Source: Rodentolepis nana
Taxonomy: Eukaryota > Platyhelminthes > Cestoda > Cyclophyllidea > Hymenolepididae
Direction of reading: 5' to 3'
Assembly: GCA_900617975.1 (NCBI GenBank)
Contig: UZAE01000811.1
Coordinates: forward strand, 1 to 17,964
DNA length: 17,964 nucleotides
In this document: positions 1 to 9,573 of the stretch, piece by piece
Layout of the letters: the number at the start of each line of letters is the position of its first letter
Numbering within the stretch: the stretch's first letter is position 1
The notes under the pieces: generated by a model
The model's input: only the letters and a program-made list of their open reading frames with translations
Told to the model about the DNA's origin: nothing
Databases searched by the model: none
Translations under genes and position numbers: made by a program

Positions 1-173
1 ACACAAAGGTAGAACAAAGGTGAGGTGAGTACTGTAGAAATAGTCGAATATGGCCTAGAGTGAGGTGATGTTAGTTTGAAGTGAGAAGCCAACTACCGGT
101 AAATAGACTTTTTTGTCGTTTAAGTATACGTTGCCCAGGGTGCACCACGCGGAGGTAAGTCTATCGCACACCC
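1..173 (-). mobile_element. SINE-like retroelement, copy L (cut by window edge)
   Basis: Read on the minus strand from 173, this matches the 5' half of the elements at 6681 and 17490. It opens GGGTGTGCGATAGACTTACC and shares the GTGGTGCACCCTGGG block, the ACCGGTAGTTG block and the CATATTCGA block. The 3' half, tail and duplication lie outside the window. It keeps the 8-bp inverted repeat ATAGACTT/AAGTCTAT (at 110-103 and 164-157) and the spacer missing from copy R. On the plus strand it carries GGAG|GTAAGT at 155/156, a strong 5' splice donor consensus. Confidence 0.85.
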
Positions 174-318
174 CGGAAAAGGGAAGTATGATGCTTTTAA
201 AAAGATTCTTAAAATTGTTAACGGCTAATTAATGAGAAGCAAAGTCTACTTTTGAAAGATTCGAGTCGGAAGTAACGGAAAGTGGGAATTTAAAGGAAAG
301 TTTTGTTTTTGTTTTTAG

Positions 319-417
319 TACGGGAAATTATTATTTCCAAAATGCCACAGATTGAAGGTTGGATGTGCCGTCATCGCAGTTTTACGCACGCGACAAAAAC
401 TTAAATGTATTAAGTAA
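319..417 (+). other. Exon-like segment after a strong pyrimidine tract
   Basis: The acceptor GTTTTTGTTTTTAG (AG at 317-318) is followed by 32 open codons (YGKLLFPKCHRLKVGCAVIA...) up to the TAA at 415. A second frame from the ATG at 341 reads MPQIEGWMCRHRSFTHATKT. The segment is richer in G+C than its surroundings. The antisense donor of copy L lies 163 bases upstream on the same strand. No protein family is recognised. Confidence 0.18.
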
Positions 418-2219
418 CGTAGTAGGTATTACATTTAGCGCTAACATATTAGGTTGATCTATAATCAATGTTAAAGAACTGAAGACTTTATCATTAACCG
501 ATTTATTGATTTCGTCTCTTTAAAATATCAATGATAATGCCGATTCAATTTTTATTGAAAGCGATAGCTTTCCAAAGACGCATTTTAGCCCAGTTTTAGG
601 CGGAAATTGGCCCAGTTAAATGGGGAAATTTAATGAAGTTTTTGAACTTTTGTTAGGGTATAAGATGAAAAAATGGGTAAATAATACAGGCAGATCGGAC
701 ATCTAACATTCTGTCGCAGTATTTAATTATCTTTGTTGGACCCCAGGATATATAATAGTTTCATGCTATAAGTATTATTCCGCACACACATACACACACA
801 GAGAGAGATAATTGACTCTTCATTATAGAGTGGATTTTTTGATCAAAAGCCAATATTGAAAATTACGCAACATTTTTGAAAAAAATTACTGCATTTATTA
901 TTCTTAGTCTCCATAGCGTTAGGTCAGTGATGGAAATAGTTGGTTTTCTTGTTTAATAAAACAATCTCAATGCATTTTCATAAAACCAATCAATGAAATG
1001 AGACCTCAATTTTGACTGCGTCTAACCCAATAAGCAAATCCGTATGCCGTTTTGAGAAACTTCAAGGCGCTAAAGTTAGGGAAACCGTTGATGCGGTATT
1101 TTTTTGATGGAAGCATGCTAAACCCCCTTTAAGAATCTCTGATATGAAACTCTCGTTTTATGAGCTCACACGGTTAAACTTTACAAAAAATAATAAGATT
1201 TAATTTAGGTGGTTCAGTTGTCCGAATGTGTTGTCACTGGTTTGCAGGCTCAATCATGCAAATCATTGAACCAGCTTTAATGAACAAATTAGAATTATTG
1301 AATCCCTGGTAGCCCCATAAAACTGATCTAGTCAACTCCAATCCTTCTTCAAATTTTTCCTATTTTTCCCGTGTACTGCTTCTCAACAAAACCCTACGCA
1401 ATAACCCTTCCATTAAGTTCTGCATAGCCTTTTGTACAAATATTAAAATTAACACAAAATGAGAGCAGAAGCACCACAAAAATATCCCTGTTTACGTGAA
1501 AATGGTCCAGACAGGTTACACGGCAGATGTTTAATGTTTGTTATGGGAATTATAAATTACGAATGGTTTCATATAAATTGCACTTTCATAAACGGAGAAA
1601 AACATTAAACAACTAGAAATAATACAATGGTGAGATTGTTTTATGTATTTCGGATAAATAGCCATAAATATTAAAATTAATTGACCTCCATCTCTTGCTA
1701 AACATCTGTTGAATATGCTTATGTATCACCCAAATTGAATGCAAAAATTAGTGGAATCAATTTCCTTTTAATGCAAAATGTAATAAAATATGATACCTCA
1801 AATAAATTTCTGTTTTCCAGTACATATTTTCGGTCATATTAGGTTTAAATGTTTGACAGTTGACTTTGCCTAATTTCAACTAAATCACTTAATTTGAATT
1901 TAAGGACGCAAGATGGACATGTTTTGAGAAACACGTATTCTGTTAGATGTTGATTCATTGACCCAGCACTGACTATCTAAACCAGATTGGCTGTCAAGAT
2001 GTCAAGTGTGGCTCATTTTGGCTGACATGATTTATAAGTTTAACTATAAAAGAAAAAAAGGAATTCCAGTTAACTGAAGGGTGTTTAGGGTCTATAAGAT
2101 GAGGGCAAAACCTAAAACTAAAACAAGAAATGTAAATTTGTGTAATGAGAGAGAGTAGATGGACAGAAGGGTTTGACAACAACCTTGAGAATAATGATTT
2201 TGCCAATGCTCAAACTTAC
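418..2219. other. AT-rich sequence without recognisable genes
   Basis: Apart from the microsatellite at 782-806, I see only AT-rich sequence with short chance reading frames, including one of about 70 codons on the minus strand at 1994-2206 that has no features. Isolated acceptor-like sites (for example TGTTTTCCAG at 1811-1820) have no partner donor. Confidence 0.6.
782..806. repeat. CA/GA microsatellite
   Basis: A short compound microsatellite: CACACACA with one T interruption, running into GAGAGAGA. Confidence 0.8.
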
Positions 2220-2279
2220 CTTCCAAACTCTACTTTGTCAACGGTCCATGATATGTACTAATATTGCTACCATTCTGGC
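2220..2279 (-). other. Non-coding exon-like segment
   Basis: On the minus strand CGCTCTCAG|GCC (exon start 2279) and GGAAG|GTAAGT (exon end 2220) bound 60 bases, with both splice sites close to consensus. All three frames contain a stop, so it could only be untranslated or non-coding RNA. It lies on the receptor's strand but about 7 kb beyond its 3' end. Confidence 0.13.
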
Positions 2280-2789
2280 CTGAGAGCGTTTATGAAAAGA
2301 ATCTGATGATTTTGATTGCTTCCAGAGGTGTAGATGAAAATTGCTTTAGGTCTTAGGACTAACCACAGGATGGCAAATTTTGAGTCAATGACAAATGCAG
2401 TATTTTGAGTGCATAAATATCATGACATTCGGATTGAATTGCAAATTTTAAATTTTTCCATAATTGAAATACATAAATCATCAGCAGGAAAGAACAAAAG
2501 AATGGCGTAATTTTATTTTTCTCTCCGAAATAAATATTCTGTTTGATAAATTTTGGTTAATAAGTTTGTCTGCATTTATAAAATGAGTAGGTTGGTATTG
2601 CATTAGCAGTAAAAATTAATGAAAGAAGAAAATTGAATTTGAACTCCAAATAAAAGCCGAATTTTCAGTTTTAGTAAGAAATAAATGTTTTTTTACGTTC
2701 GCTTAAACGAATGCATCTCCAGTGATTGGGATTTTGCTTGTGTGAATATACTCAGTGTTTAAATTCAGTCCAGAATTGTTAGGTTAGAA

Positions 2790-2945
2790 GCGCTAGGCAC
2801 ATTTATATGAGAAACACAACTGGAACAGGGCAACAGCTAGAAAAATCGCTCATCCATTGACATAGAGCTGACTCGAGAGTCAAATTCCCTGATCGGGGCC
2901 TACACGATGCGAGAGGATCCGCTTCAGTTGCTATGTGTCTATATG
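2790..2945. repeat. GC-rich island, probable fragment of an unidentified repeat
   Basis: Bases 2821-2940 are 50% G+C, far above the flanks. The island contains the short inverted repeat GACTCGAGAGTC (2870-2881) and CCCTGATCGGGG nearby. The plus strand has one open stretch (ADSRVKFPDRGLHDARGSAS) bounded by stops. The sharp compositional edges suggest an old repeat copy or a retained exon. There are no recognisable termini. Confidence 0.3.
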
Positions 2946-3015
2946 CATGAATAATTTCACATAAATTTTTTTCCACACTCTCTTTTGTCCAACATTATAT
3001 TACTGCATGTTTCAG

Positions 3016-3076
3016 GACTATTTAGAACTTGAAGTTGGCTGCTCGTATTGTGAACTAGGAGTTGGGGAGAAATAAA
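3016..3076 (+). other. Terminal-exon-like segment with overlapping AATAAA
   Basis: A long pyrimidine-rich stretch (TTTTTTTCCACACTCTCTTT) leads to GCATGTTTCAG, AG at 3014-3015. Nineteen open codons follow, reading DYLELEVGCSYCELGVGEK, then a TAA at 3073 that lies inside an AATAAA hexamer (3071-3076). The arrangement resembles a short last exon. AATAAA is common at this base composition and no upstream exon is identified, so this is tentative. Confidence 0.18.
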
Positions 3077-3345
3077 ATTTTACTTTACATTTCATGTCTC
3101 GCGATAATTCGATTTTTTTCTCTAGTGTAATTTATCGATCAAAGTTTAGGCGATGGTTTTACAGCATAGGGAGGAATCGTTTCCAATCTGTGCTAATTCT
3201 GCTCAAAATTTCCTTTTATCTTTAATTTTACATTTCCAACGAATTTTCTTAATTAACATTCTAATCAAATTATTGTTAATTCATGGTATCTAAAGAAGGG
3301 TAAATATTTAGCACTTTACATTCTGCAATAACCAATGTTTTCAAC

Positions 3346-3362
3346 TTCATTCATTCATTCAT
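3346..3362. repeat. TTCA tetranucleotide microsatellite
   Basis: Four perfect copies of TTCA plus one extra T. Confidence 0.75.
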
Positions 3363-5928
3363 ATAATTTCATACCGAAAGGGTTAAAAACTTGCCTATTA
3401 TTGCCTTCCTAATATACACTTAAATAAAGCTCATACTTTTTAATGGATGTCAAATCAACCAACACAGGTGCTTAAATATGTATAAAAAGAGTTTTTAAAT
3501 TTTGAAGGAACAGCTATCTGTGAAAAACCAGTTTCGCTGATATAAAAATGGAATGGAATGCTGTTATGCTTATTTTTTGATTACAGCTCCACAAAACAGA
3601 TGTGCATGATTTACTTAAATTGCTGGTCATAAGAATAAGGCTTATGGTAACATGAAACAAAAATAGTTTCATTGACTTTAAAAACAATTCGATATTTGAA
3701 TCCCAAATCTGAATATCAAATCATGTAAGAGAGTCAAAATGCTTATTAAAATTTATTTCTGTTTAGTTATTAAGTAAGCTAGCAAATTGTCTTGTCAGAC
3801 GAAGAAATGCGGAGTTATGTACTTGGAATTATATTCTATTAGACAGAATAGTTTTACAGAATCAACATAATATCGTTTAACGACAACAAAATCAATTTGA
3901 TAATATCAGGCGACATCCTTACGTGTTAAGAATAAGGCAAACAAGTTGACACGGAAGTTATTTCACATCAAGCGAATTAAAAATGACAATGCAGCTATGG
4001 AAGCTAATGACAAGAAGCAAATTGTGAAATTTACTAAGGGCCAAAAGTTAAAAATTGTTATGTGGCATTGCAAAGATTGCCTCTCTACAAGACTGCAGTA
4101 TTCGGTCATTTGTATTCTTGACTAAACTTATGAAAGGACTTTGAGTATTCACAAATTTAATCTTAACTAATTTGATTAAACGCCTTTTTATATGTAAATG
4201 GCACTAAATGGGATTAATTAGGCTTGGTGCTCTATTTTTTTACAAATTCACTCGAACAGTTTTGAACTTTATCAAATTTCGGTATTTTTTTCAAACACTT
4301 TAATTGAAGCGTGCGAAGGAATTCTTGCTTAGCTCGAATCAAAATAGTCCCCGTTTTGAATTTAAAAAAACTCGTTAACCTCACTAAACAATATCAATTG
4401 TACGACATTAATATATTTTAATCATTTGCTGCTAGAATTATTCGGACAAAGAGAGAATAATGACGTTGCATAAAGCTACATTATGAACTCATTTATTGTC
4501 TGTTTCATCAAGATCAAATTAGAGTCTGGGTATTACAATAAAATTTAATAGTTTCATATATAAAGCAAACGTCGTTTAAAAAAGGCATTTTCTACTGGTC
4601 TTTAATTATTTTGTTTCTTACCAATGTATTTTTTATATCTAGCTTTACTGTAGAAAATGTTTTGCTTGGAGCAACTTTATGAGAAACCACTTAAAGTGCC
4701 ATTCGGACAAATTTGAGCATTTATTAGCTTAGTGTATGGAAGTCAATATTGATCCCTAAGTATTTCCAACTGTAGGAAAGAAATAATTTCAAGATATTCT
4801 CAAGCAGATTCATAAACGTCTGAAACGAGTGAAAAAATGTAGTCATTCCAAAGGAGTGCCCACATCCGCCAATCCCTATTTTAGGAAAAGTTAATTGTCA
4901 AAAATAATTTTCAACGCTTAATGTTATTACAACTGTTCAAAGTTAAATGCAATTGCAGGTATTTTTATGGCGATTGGCCTCCTAATGTACGAGAATCTTG
5001 AAAGTGTTGAAAATGAGCAAATTTATGTATAGTGATGGTTTCTATTTGGCTAACTTGATAACTTACATTATGTTGCAGGATTTTACGTTTGAAATTGCCA
5101 AAGGTTGATATATTTGTGACTAAAGTAAAGGAAACAGTTGACAAGGTGGACATGTGAAGTTCGAAGGCTAACAAACGCTTTATTCAGCAAATATTTAGGC
5201 GTTTATTTTAGTAACACATTTCGCATATTTTTTTAAAAAAATAATCTAAGATACTAGGTTAAACAAACTGTTCAAGTCAAGTAAGTGAAGAATAAATTCT
5301 ATTTGGTGTTCTTCTTTAATTTATTATAAAGCATAGAGATCGATCCCCTTAAATGAAATATTGCTTTTAAAGTGAAATTATTCTGTACACCATCATCAAA
5401 TTGTGATCCATTTCGTTCCATTAACTTTGCTCTCTACAAGCCGCTTTGTAGTCATGCAAGCCAAAATGGATTTGTACGGCAAAAAATGAGTTTTACTTTC
5501 TGTAACAAATTGAAAATAATCTTCCATTTTTCCGCACAAAAACAACGCAAATACAGCAGAAAATTTCCCCCTAATTTTAATTTTATTTCAGGGAAAATAG
5601 ACGCTGGATTTTGCCAATATATAATTAATAGTAGAGTAATTCGAATAAAGTAAAATTCATTGGCAAAATATATACTGGATAACATTTATGCAATTTCACA
5701 TAAAACCTAAATGCAACTGAATTAGTAAGCTGCAAAACAGCCATTTCTCCTATCAGCTTGCTGATTGCATCTCAGAGTTTAGCAAGCAAACAGACATCAA
5801 CTCACTTATATTTGGCATGGTTTAAAAAAAATACCACTCAGGTTATTTTTGGACAAAATGTGTTTGACTGTTTCATTCAATATTATTTTCAAAAATTATT
5901 TTTTTAGCATTTGCGGTAGCTTTACATC

Positions 5929-5952
5929 ATGAGCAATGAATCATTGCCTCAT
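5929..5952. repeat. Near-perfect short palindrome
   Basis: ATGA-GCAATGA (5929-5939) pairs with TCATTGC-C-TCAT (5941-5952), with one central A and a single bulged C. Eleven base pairs in total. Probably chance in AT-rich DNA, but the core of seven pairs is perfect. Confidence 0.4.
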
Positions 5953-6667
5953 TTGAATGCTGACTCCTAATAAATTTAAGCTTAGTTTGTTTAAAATAGG
6001 GATGAATTTGCTCTAAAAAAATTAGTTCTGACAAGCCAACAAAAACTTTCGTTATATTTGGATCTAATAAATTAAGTTGATCTTAATTAGGCCTATTGTG
6101 ATATGATAAAATTATTTTCAATCTATTTAATCAATAGTTGGAGACAAAATTAAAAAGCGCGTTTATACATGCTTCACTAAATCTAAGTAATTTAATTAAA
6201 TTTGATTAGTCAAAAATATTTTGTTCTTGTAACTAGATAAAATGTTTAATATTGAACGGAGACATTCAGTCAAAATGCATGCTCTATTAAAAGGATTGTA
6301 GATAATTATAGAAATTATTATCCAAATTAATGAAGTAGCAAATGGGTAAACCATTCAAGCAATTATTATGGATAGTCAATTAAATTTAAAGAGTTTTATA
6401 CGCATATATTTATTGGTGTAACTCACTGATACACTGATATCTCCATAAAACTTAGTTAAATAATGGAAGGCAAAGCCATGGCTCATTCTTCAATTTGGCA
6501 GTGAATAATCTTTGGAAGATCGGAAGTAAATTGAGTCAAAACATTTTCCTGCTCACTTTCATTCTGATCTGGCTTTTTTCGTGTCGCCCATTAGAAATGC
6601 TTAATTCTAGTTACGTATGGCAACTCAAAACTCACTACAGCAATACTGCTAATACGCCTTGATTTAA

Positions 6668-6680
6668 GCTCAGTATTCAT
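6668..6680. repeat. Target-site duplication, left side of copy M
   Basis: GCTCAGTATTCAT here matches GCTCAGTAATCAT at 7014-7026 in 12 of 13 positions. The pair directly flanks the element, which fixes both of its ends. Confidence 0.8.
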
Positions 6681-7013
6681 GGGTGTGGGATAGACTTACC
6701 TCCTCGTGATGCACCCTGGGAAACGTATAATCATACGACAAAAAAGTCTATTAACCGGTAGTTGAATTCCCCATTCAAACTACCATCACCCCCACTGTAT
6801 ATCATATTCGACCCCTATCACAGTACTCATCTTACCCTTTCTGAGCCTCTGTGTCTGTCTGTTTCTTTTACATCTGTTAGTCACTCTTCTATTCCCCCTC
6901 CCGAATTCTTCTCATTTTGTTGTTTCTCCTTCCCTCTTTGAAGCCCGAAGTTAACTAAAGGGCTAATGATACCTATCAAAACGCCTGCCATTTGTTATAA
7001 ATAAATAAATAAT
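6681..7013 (+). mobile_element. SINE-like retroelement, copy M (complete, 333 bp)
   Basis: This is a complete copy. It starts GGGTGTGGGATAG directly after a 13-bp duplication and ends in ATAAATAAATAAAT-type tail sequence directly before the second duplication. The order is a 5' inverted repeat (6690-6697 with 6744-6751), a pyrimidine-rich middle with a TCTGTCTGTC block, an AGCCC/GGGCT hairpin (6942-6946 with 6960-6964), a conserved GCTAATGAT...CGCCTGCCATTTG stretch, and the tail. No open reading frame is present, so it needs enzymes from elsewhere. The tail and duplications fit target-primed reverse transcription by a non-LTR element. I found no convincing tRNA-type A and B boxes; TATTCGACCCC is only weakly B-box-like. 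Confidence 0.85.
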
Positions 7014-7026
7014 GCTCAGTAATCAT
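7014..7026. repeat. Target-site duplication, right side of copy M
   Basis: GCTCAGTAATCAT is the partner of 6668-6680, with a single mismatch. It lies immediately after the ATAA tail. Confidence 0.8.
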
Positions 7027-7114
7027 TAGCTCAAAGTTAACTCAAATTTTGGAATAGATTCTAGGACTAGCTAAGCAACACAAAGCCATGAAGTAAACAG
7101 GCATACTGCGTTGA

Positions 7115-7473
7115 ATAAGTTCACTTGATCTTTGTGTATGTTTGGTTGTTGGGTGTGATGAGATGGTTAAAAATCATCAAGTTCTCCTTGATTACGACAA
7201 TGCTATAATGTCTACGAGGTTATTGTCTAGTCGAGAGGTCGTTGCACTTTTAACCGCTTTTGATCTCTTGCGAAAGCGCTATTTAGGTCAGCAATGCCAG
7301 AGCTATACTCCCCTCCGTAATGAAATATCAATTTGAAAGTTGGCTGCAATTTTTGTTACCTCCAACGTTATTACATTGAACCCGTTCCTGGTCCAAAGAC
7401 GTTCTATACTAATTTGGAATCTGCCCAAATTTTGAATCTTACTGCTTCGAAAATGTTTTCTTTACCATTGTAA
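7115..7473 (+). pseudogene. Decayed or unrecognised coding-like segment
   Basis: Two overlapping open stretches in different frames read like one protein. The first runs from 7115 to a TGA at 7334 and includes REVVALLTAFDLLRKRYLG. The second runs from 7324 to a TAA at 7471 and includes YLQRYYIEPVPGPKTFY. Composition over 7141-7320 is 42% G+C, well above the surroundings. The two frames join if the 23 bases 7317-7339 (GTAATG...GAAAG) are removed; that segment begins GT and ends AG but is very short for an intron, so a frameshifting mutation is equally possible. The segment begins 100 bases after copy M but is not part of it, since copy R lacks it. I do not recognise the family. It may be a pseudogene fragment, an old transposon piece, or an exon. 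Confidence 0.32.
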
Positions 7474-8141
7474 CTAATTGCAATTTTGCCTAATACAACC
7501 TCATTGAGATTTTGCTATCATGTCTTTTAGCATTTATTTCTTTCTTTCAGACACAACAAAAACTATGTCTTAAATTAACTTCAATGAATGTAATATTTTT
7601 TTAAATGATAATAGTTGGTGCAGAATACTTTATTTTAAGTTAAATTTGCTCATTCACAAAAAATTATAAAATCAACCGTTTTTTTGCACAATTTTACATA
7701 CCGACTTAATTCGCAATTGGTGTGAATTTCTTCCAACATTCACACAGCCAATTAGAGAAAACGAAATTTTTTTTGCACAATAAATTTAGTTATGTCTTTG
7801 TTTTCAAGTAGCTATTACGACGTTAGCGATCTTTGAAAAGAGTGTTTCCTACTCCCAACTTCATTGTTTTCAAATTGTTGAAACTATGCACGAAATTCAT
7901 GGAATATTTATCATACCGTAAGGATGTCCATTAATAATTTGCATCAAATTCTGAGAGAAGAAACTTTATCTAGCTGGTGAATGGTATAAGTATGGGTCGG
8001 ATTGGAAAGAAACGCAAACATTCATTGTTTTCACGGCAAGACATCGCATAAATTAAATGGATAATTGCTAATATTATCACAAGTAAGATAGGGGAATTAT
8101 GAATAGAAAGCAAGTGTTATTTGGGGGTGGTGATTTCAAAG
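7474..8141. other. Mostly AT-rich spacer between coding-like blocks
   Basis: Besides the hairpin at 7715, there is a good plus-strand acceptor (TTTCTTTCTTTCAG near 7550) followed by 19 open codons. Two short coding-like scraps at 7924-8035 (SINNLHQILREETLSSW and WYKYGSDWKETQTFIVF) lie in different frames. They may be remains of the same decayed sequence as the neighbours, but this is not demonstrable. Confidence 0.4.
7715..7753. repeat. Inverted repeat with 3-base bulge
   Basis: AATTGG-TGTGAAT (7715-7727) pairs with ATTCACA-CAG-CCAATT (7738-7753). This gives 13 paired bases, a 10-base loop and a 3-base bulge. Function unknown. Confidence 0.45.
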
Positions 8142-8457
8142 ATGGAGGTGGAAGGTGAAGATAAAACAAACGATGGACAGTTGTCGGACGACCAGAAAGT
8201 GGAAGTCGGCTGATCAAGTGGAATTGATGAATCAAAGTTGGGGGGGGGCGTTGTGCTAAAAACGAATGGGGAAATTAAGTAGATTTGATGTAAACAGGAT
8301 AGTTGAAAAGCCGGTAGAGAAAACCTACTTGAGTAGGAGTAATGTTTTTGGAAAGGATAATACAAAAAGGAATATTGTTTTTTTTCTACAACCTCGTCTC
8401 GGCTGTATACTAATCAATTGTTGCAAAATTGCCGTACACCAACTTCTGATTCTTTAA
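8142..8457 (+). pseudogene. Purine-rich coding-like block with broken frame
   Basis: From the ATG at 8142 the frame reads a hydrophilic, acidic stretch (MEVEGEDKTNDGQLSDDQK) to a TGA at 8211. It continues in the same frame to a TAG at 8280, then a +1-shifted frame from 8266 (RFDVNRIVEKPVEKTYLSR) runs to a TAA just after 8454. A run of nine G lies at 8240-8248, a natural spot for slippage or a sequencing error. The G+C content is higher than in the neighbours. No domain is recognised. This may be a decayed exon or simply purine-rich DNA; confidence is low. Confidence 0.2.
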
Positions 8458-8568
8458 CACGCCATATTTGAACTTAATCAACTTTACACCAAGAAAATCC
8501 CACTGAAAGCATGACAGTGATTATACGGCAGTGCAAGAATTTATTTAGCAAAAGTATTATTAAATTAT

Positions 8569-8601
<33 letters not shown>

Positions 8602-9007
8602 ATACTGAATGCAAAATCTAGTTTAACTTGATTATTTAAGAGAAATTGTTGCCCCCTATAATCGATTTCAATTTTTTTCCTTCAACGATGATTAAGTAAC
8701 AACTATCCTAAAACAATTGTGTATTTTACCAAAATTTATGATATTATATTTGATTCGATACGTAAAGTTTGTGAAACTAGAAAAATATCCATTAGCGTTT
8801 TTACATGTCCCATAAAGTTTGATTTTCAATAGCCTCGTATATTTCAAAAATTACTCCAAAATACATGTTAATTCATAAGGCTCATTTGCATATTTACTTT
8901 AACATTTATCTTCATATAAATGTAAAAATATCCCACTTATCATAACTTTCATGTAAAATTTATTTTTATTTAGTTTCTCCTTGTAATGACTTGATCAATT
9001 CGCGTAA
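8458..9007. other. AT-rich sequence without recognisable genes
   Basis: Contains the TA microsatellite at 8565-8602 and otherwise only AT-rich sequence. It probably lies beyond the 3' end of the receptor transcript. Confidence 0.55.
8565..8602. repeat. TA microsatellite
   Basis: A TA dinucleotide run of about 38 bases with a single AA interruption at the centre. It can fold back on itself. Confidence 0.85.
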
Positions 9008-9238
9008 TTTATTCATTTCCAAGATTTCATGCTTTATACGTACGCACGAAATCATTACAATTTCTTTCTAGTAGTTACGATTACTAATTCCATGTACAAC
9101 GGTTACGAGGTGTTTGCTAACATCTACATTACATTCCGCAATCCGAAAGCCCTGGACACTAAATTGATTTATAATAAGAAATCACAACATTTAATGACGT
9201 CAAGTTTAAACCATTTGCCAAGACTTTAAATATTTAAT
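9008..9238 (-). terminator. Candidate polyadenylation signals for the GPCR mRNA
   Basis: Downstream of the stop codon on the minus strand I see ATTAAA at 9238-9233 and 9195-9190, and canonical AATAAA at 9013-9008. These would give 3' untranslated regions of roughly 350-570 bases. The DNA is AT-rich, so such hexamers occur often by chance, and I cannot tell which is used. Confidence 0.25.
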
Positions 9239-9486
9239 CATTATAAACCAATTACGATGTGTCTAATCCATGTCTTAAACATTTACTTCCTTCATCTCCA
9301 TACATATCTCGATTTATAATTTAAATTATCAGTGAGGAAGGACAACACAAGCCGGCCTTGGCATTAACTTGGACCCCATTGACAAAAAAAACATAAATGA
9401 GAAAAGAAAGAGATATTTGTAGGAAATAATTTTCTTCGTTTCTACAAAATATATCCAGAACTGGTTGGCATCTAACAGACCAAAGC

Positions 9487-9560
9487 GGAGGAGGAAGTGA
9501 GGGTGAGGAGGTGGGGGTGGGGGGTGGGGTAGGGTGGGTGGAGGAGGGAAGGGGGGAGGA
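9487..9560 (+). repeat. G-rich low-complexity block, quadruplex-prone
   Basis: This 74-base purine tract is almost only G and A with a few T. It contains eight runs of three or more G (lengths about 3, 5, 6, 4, 3, 3, 3, 6) separated by very short loops, more than enough for a G-quadruplex on the plus strand. It begins 13 bases beyond the GPCR stop codon. The G-rich strand is therefore the template strand, and the mRNA would carry a C-rich 3' untranslated region. The block stands out sharply from its AT-rich surroundings. Confidence 0.85.
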
Positions 9561-9573
9561 ACTTGTGAATGGT

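Larger units (their letters stand above)
3077..6667. other. AT-rich sequence without recognisable genes
   Basis: About 3.6 kb of AT-rich DNA. The longest frame, about 90 codons at 5372-5653 on the plus strand, starts at GTG, has no ATG until well inside, and shows no domain. Only the TTCA microsatellite and the palindrome at 5929 stand out. Confidence 0.6.

Noticed and set aside
5372..5653. Plus-strand frame of 93 codons
   Set aside because: It begins at GTG, has no early ATG and no domain, and its length is close to chance at this base composition.
6950..6990. Possible hammerhead ribozyme core (CTAATGA ... AAAA) near the element 3' end
   Set aside because: The core needs CTGATGA and a GAAA partner around a stem; the G is A here and no stem II can form.
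6681..7013. tRNA-derived SINE head (AGTTGG as A box, TATTCGA as B box)
   Set aside because: Only half of the A box matches, the B box is weak and no cloverleaf can be drawn, so a tRNA origin is not claimed.
8117..8365. Minus-strand frame of 82 codons
   Set aside because: It is the complement of the purine-rich block at 8142-8457, has no features and no transcript signals.
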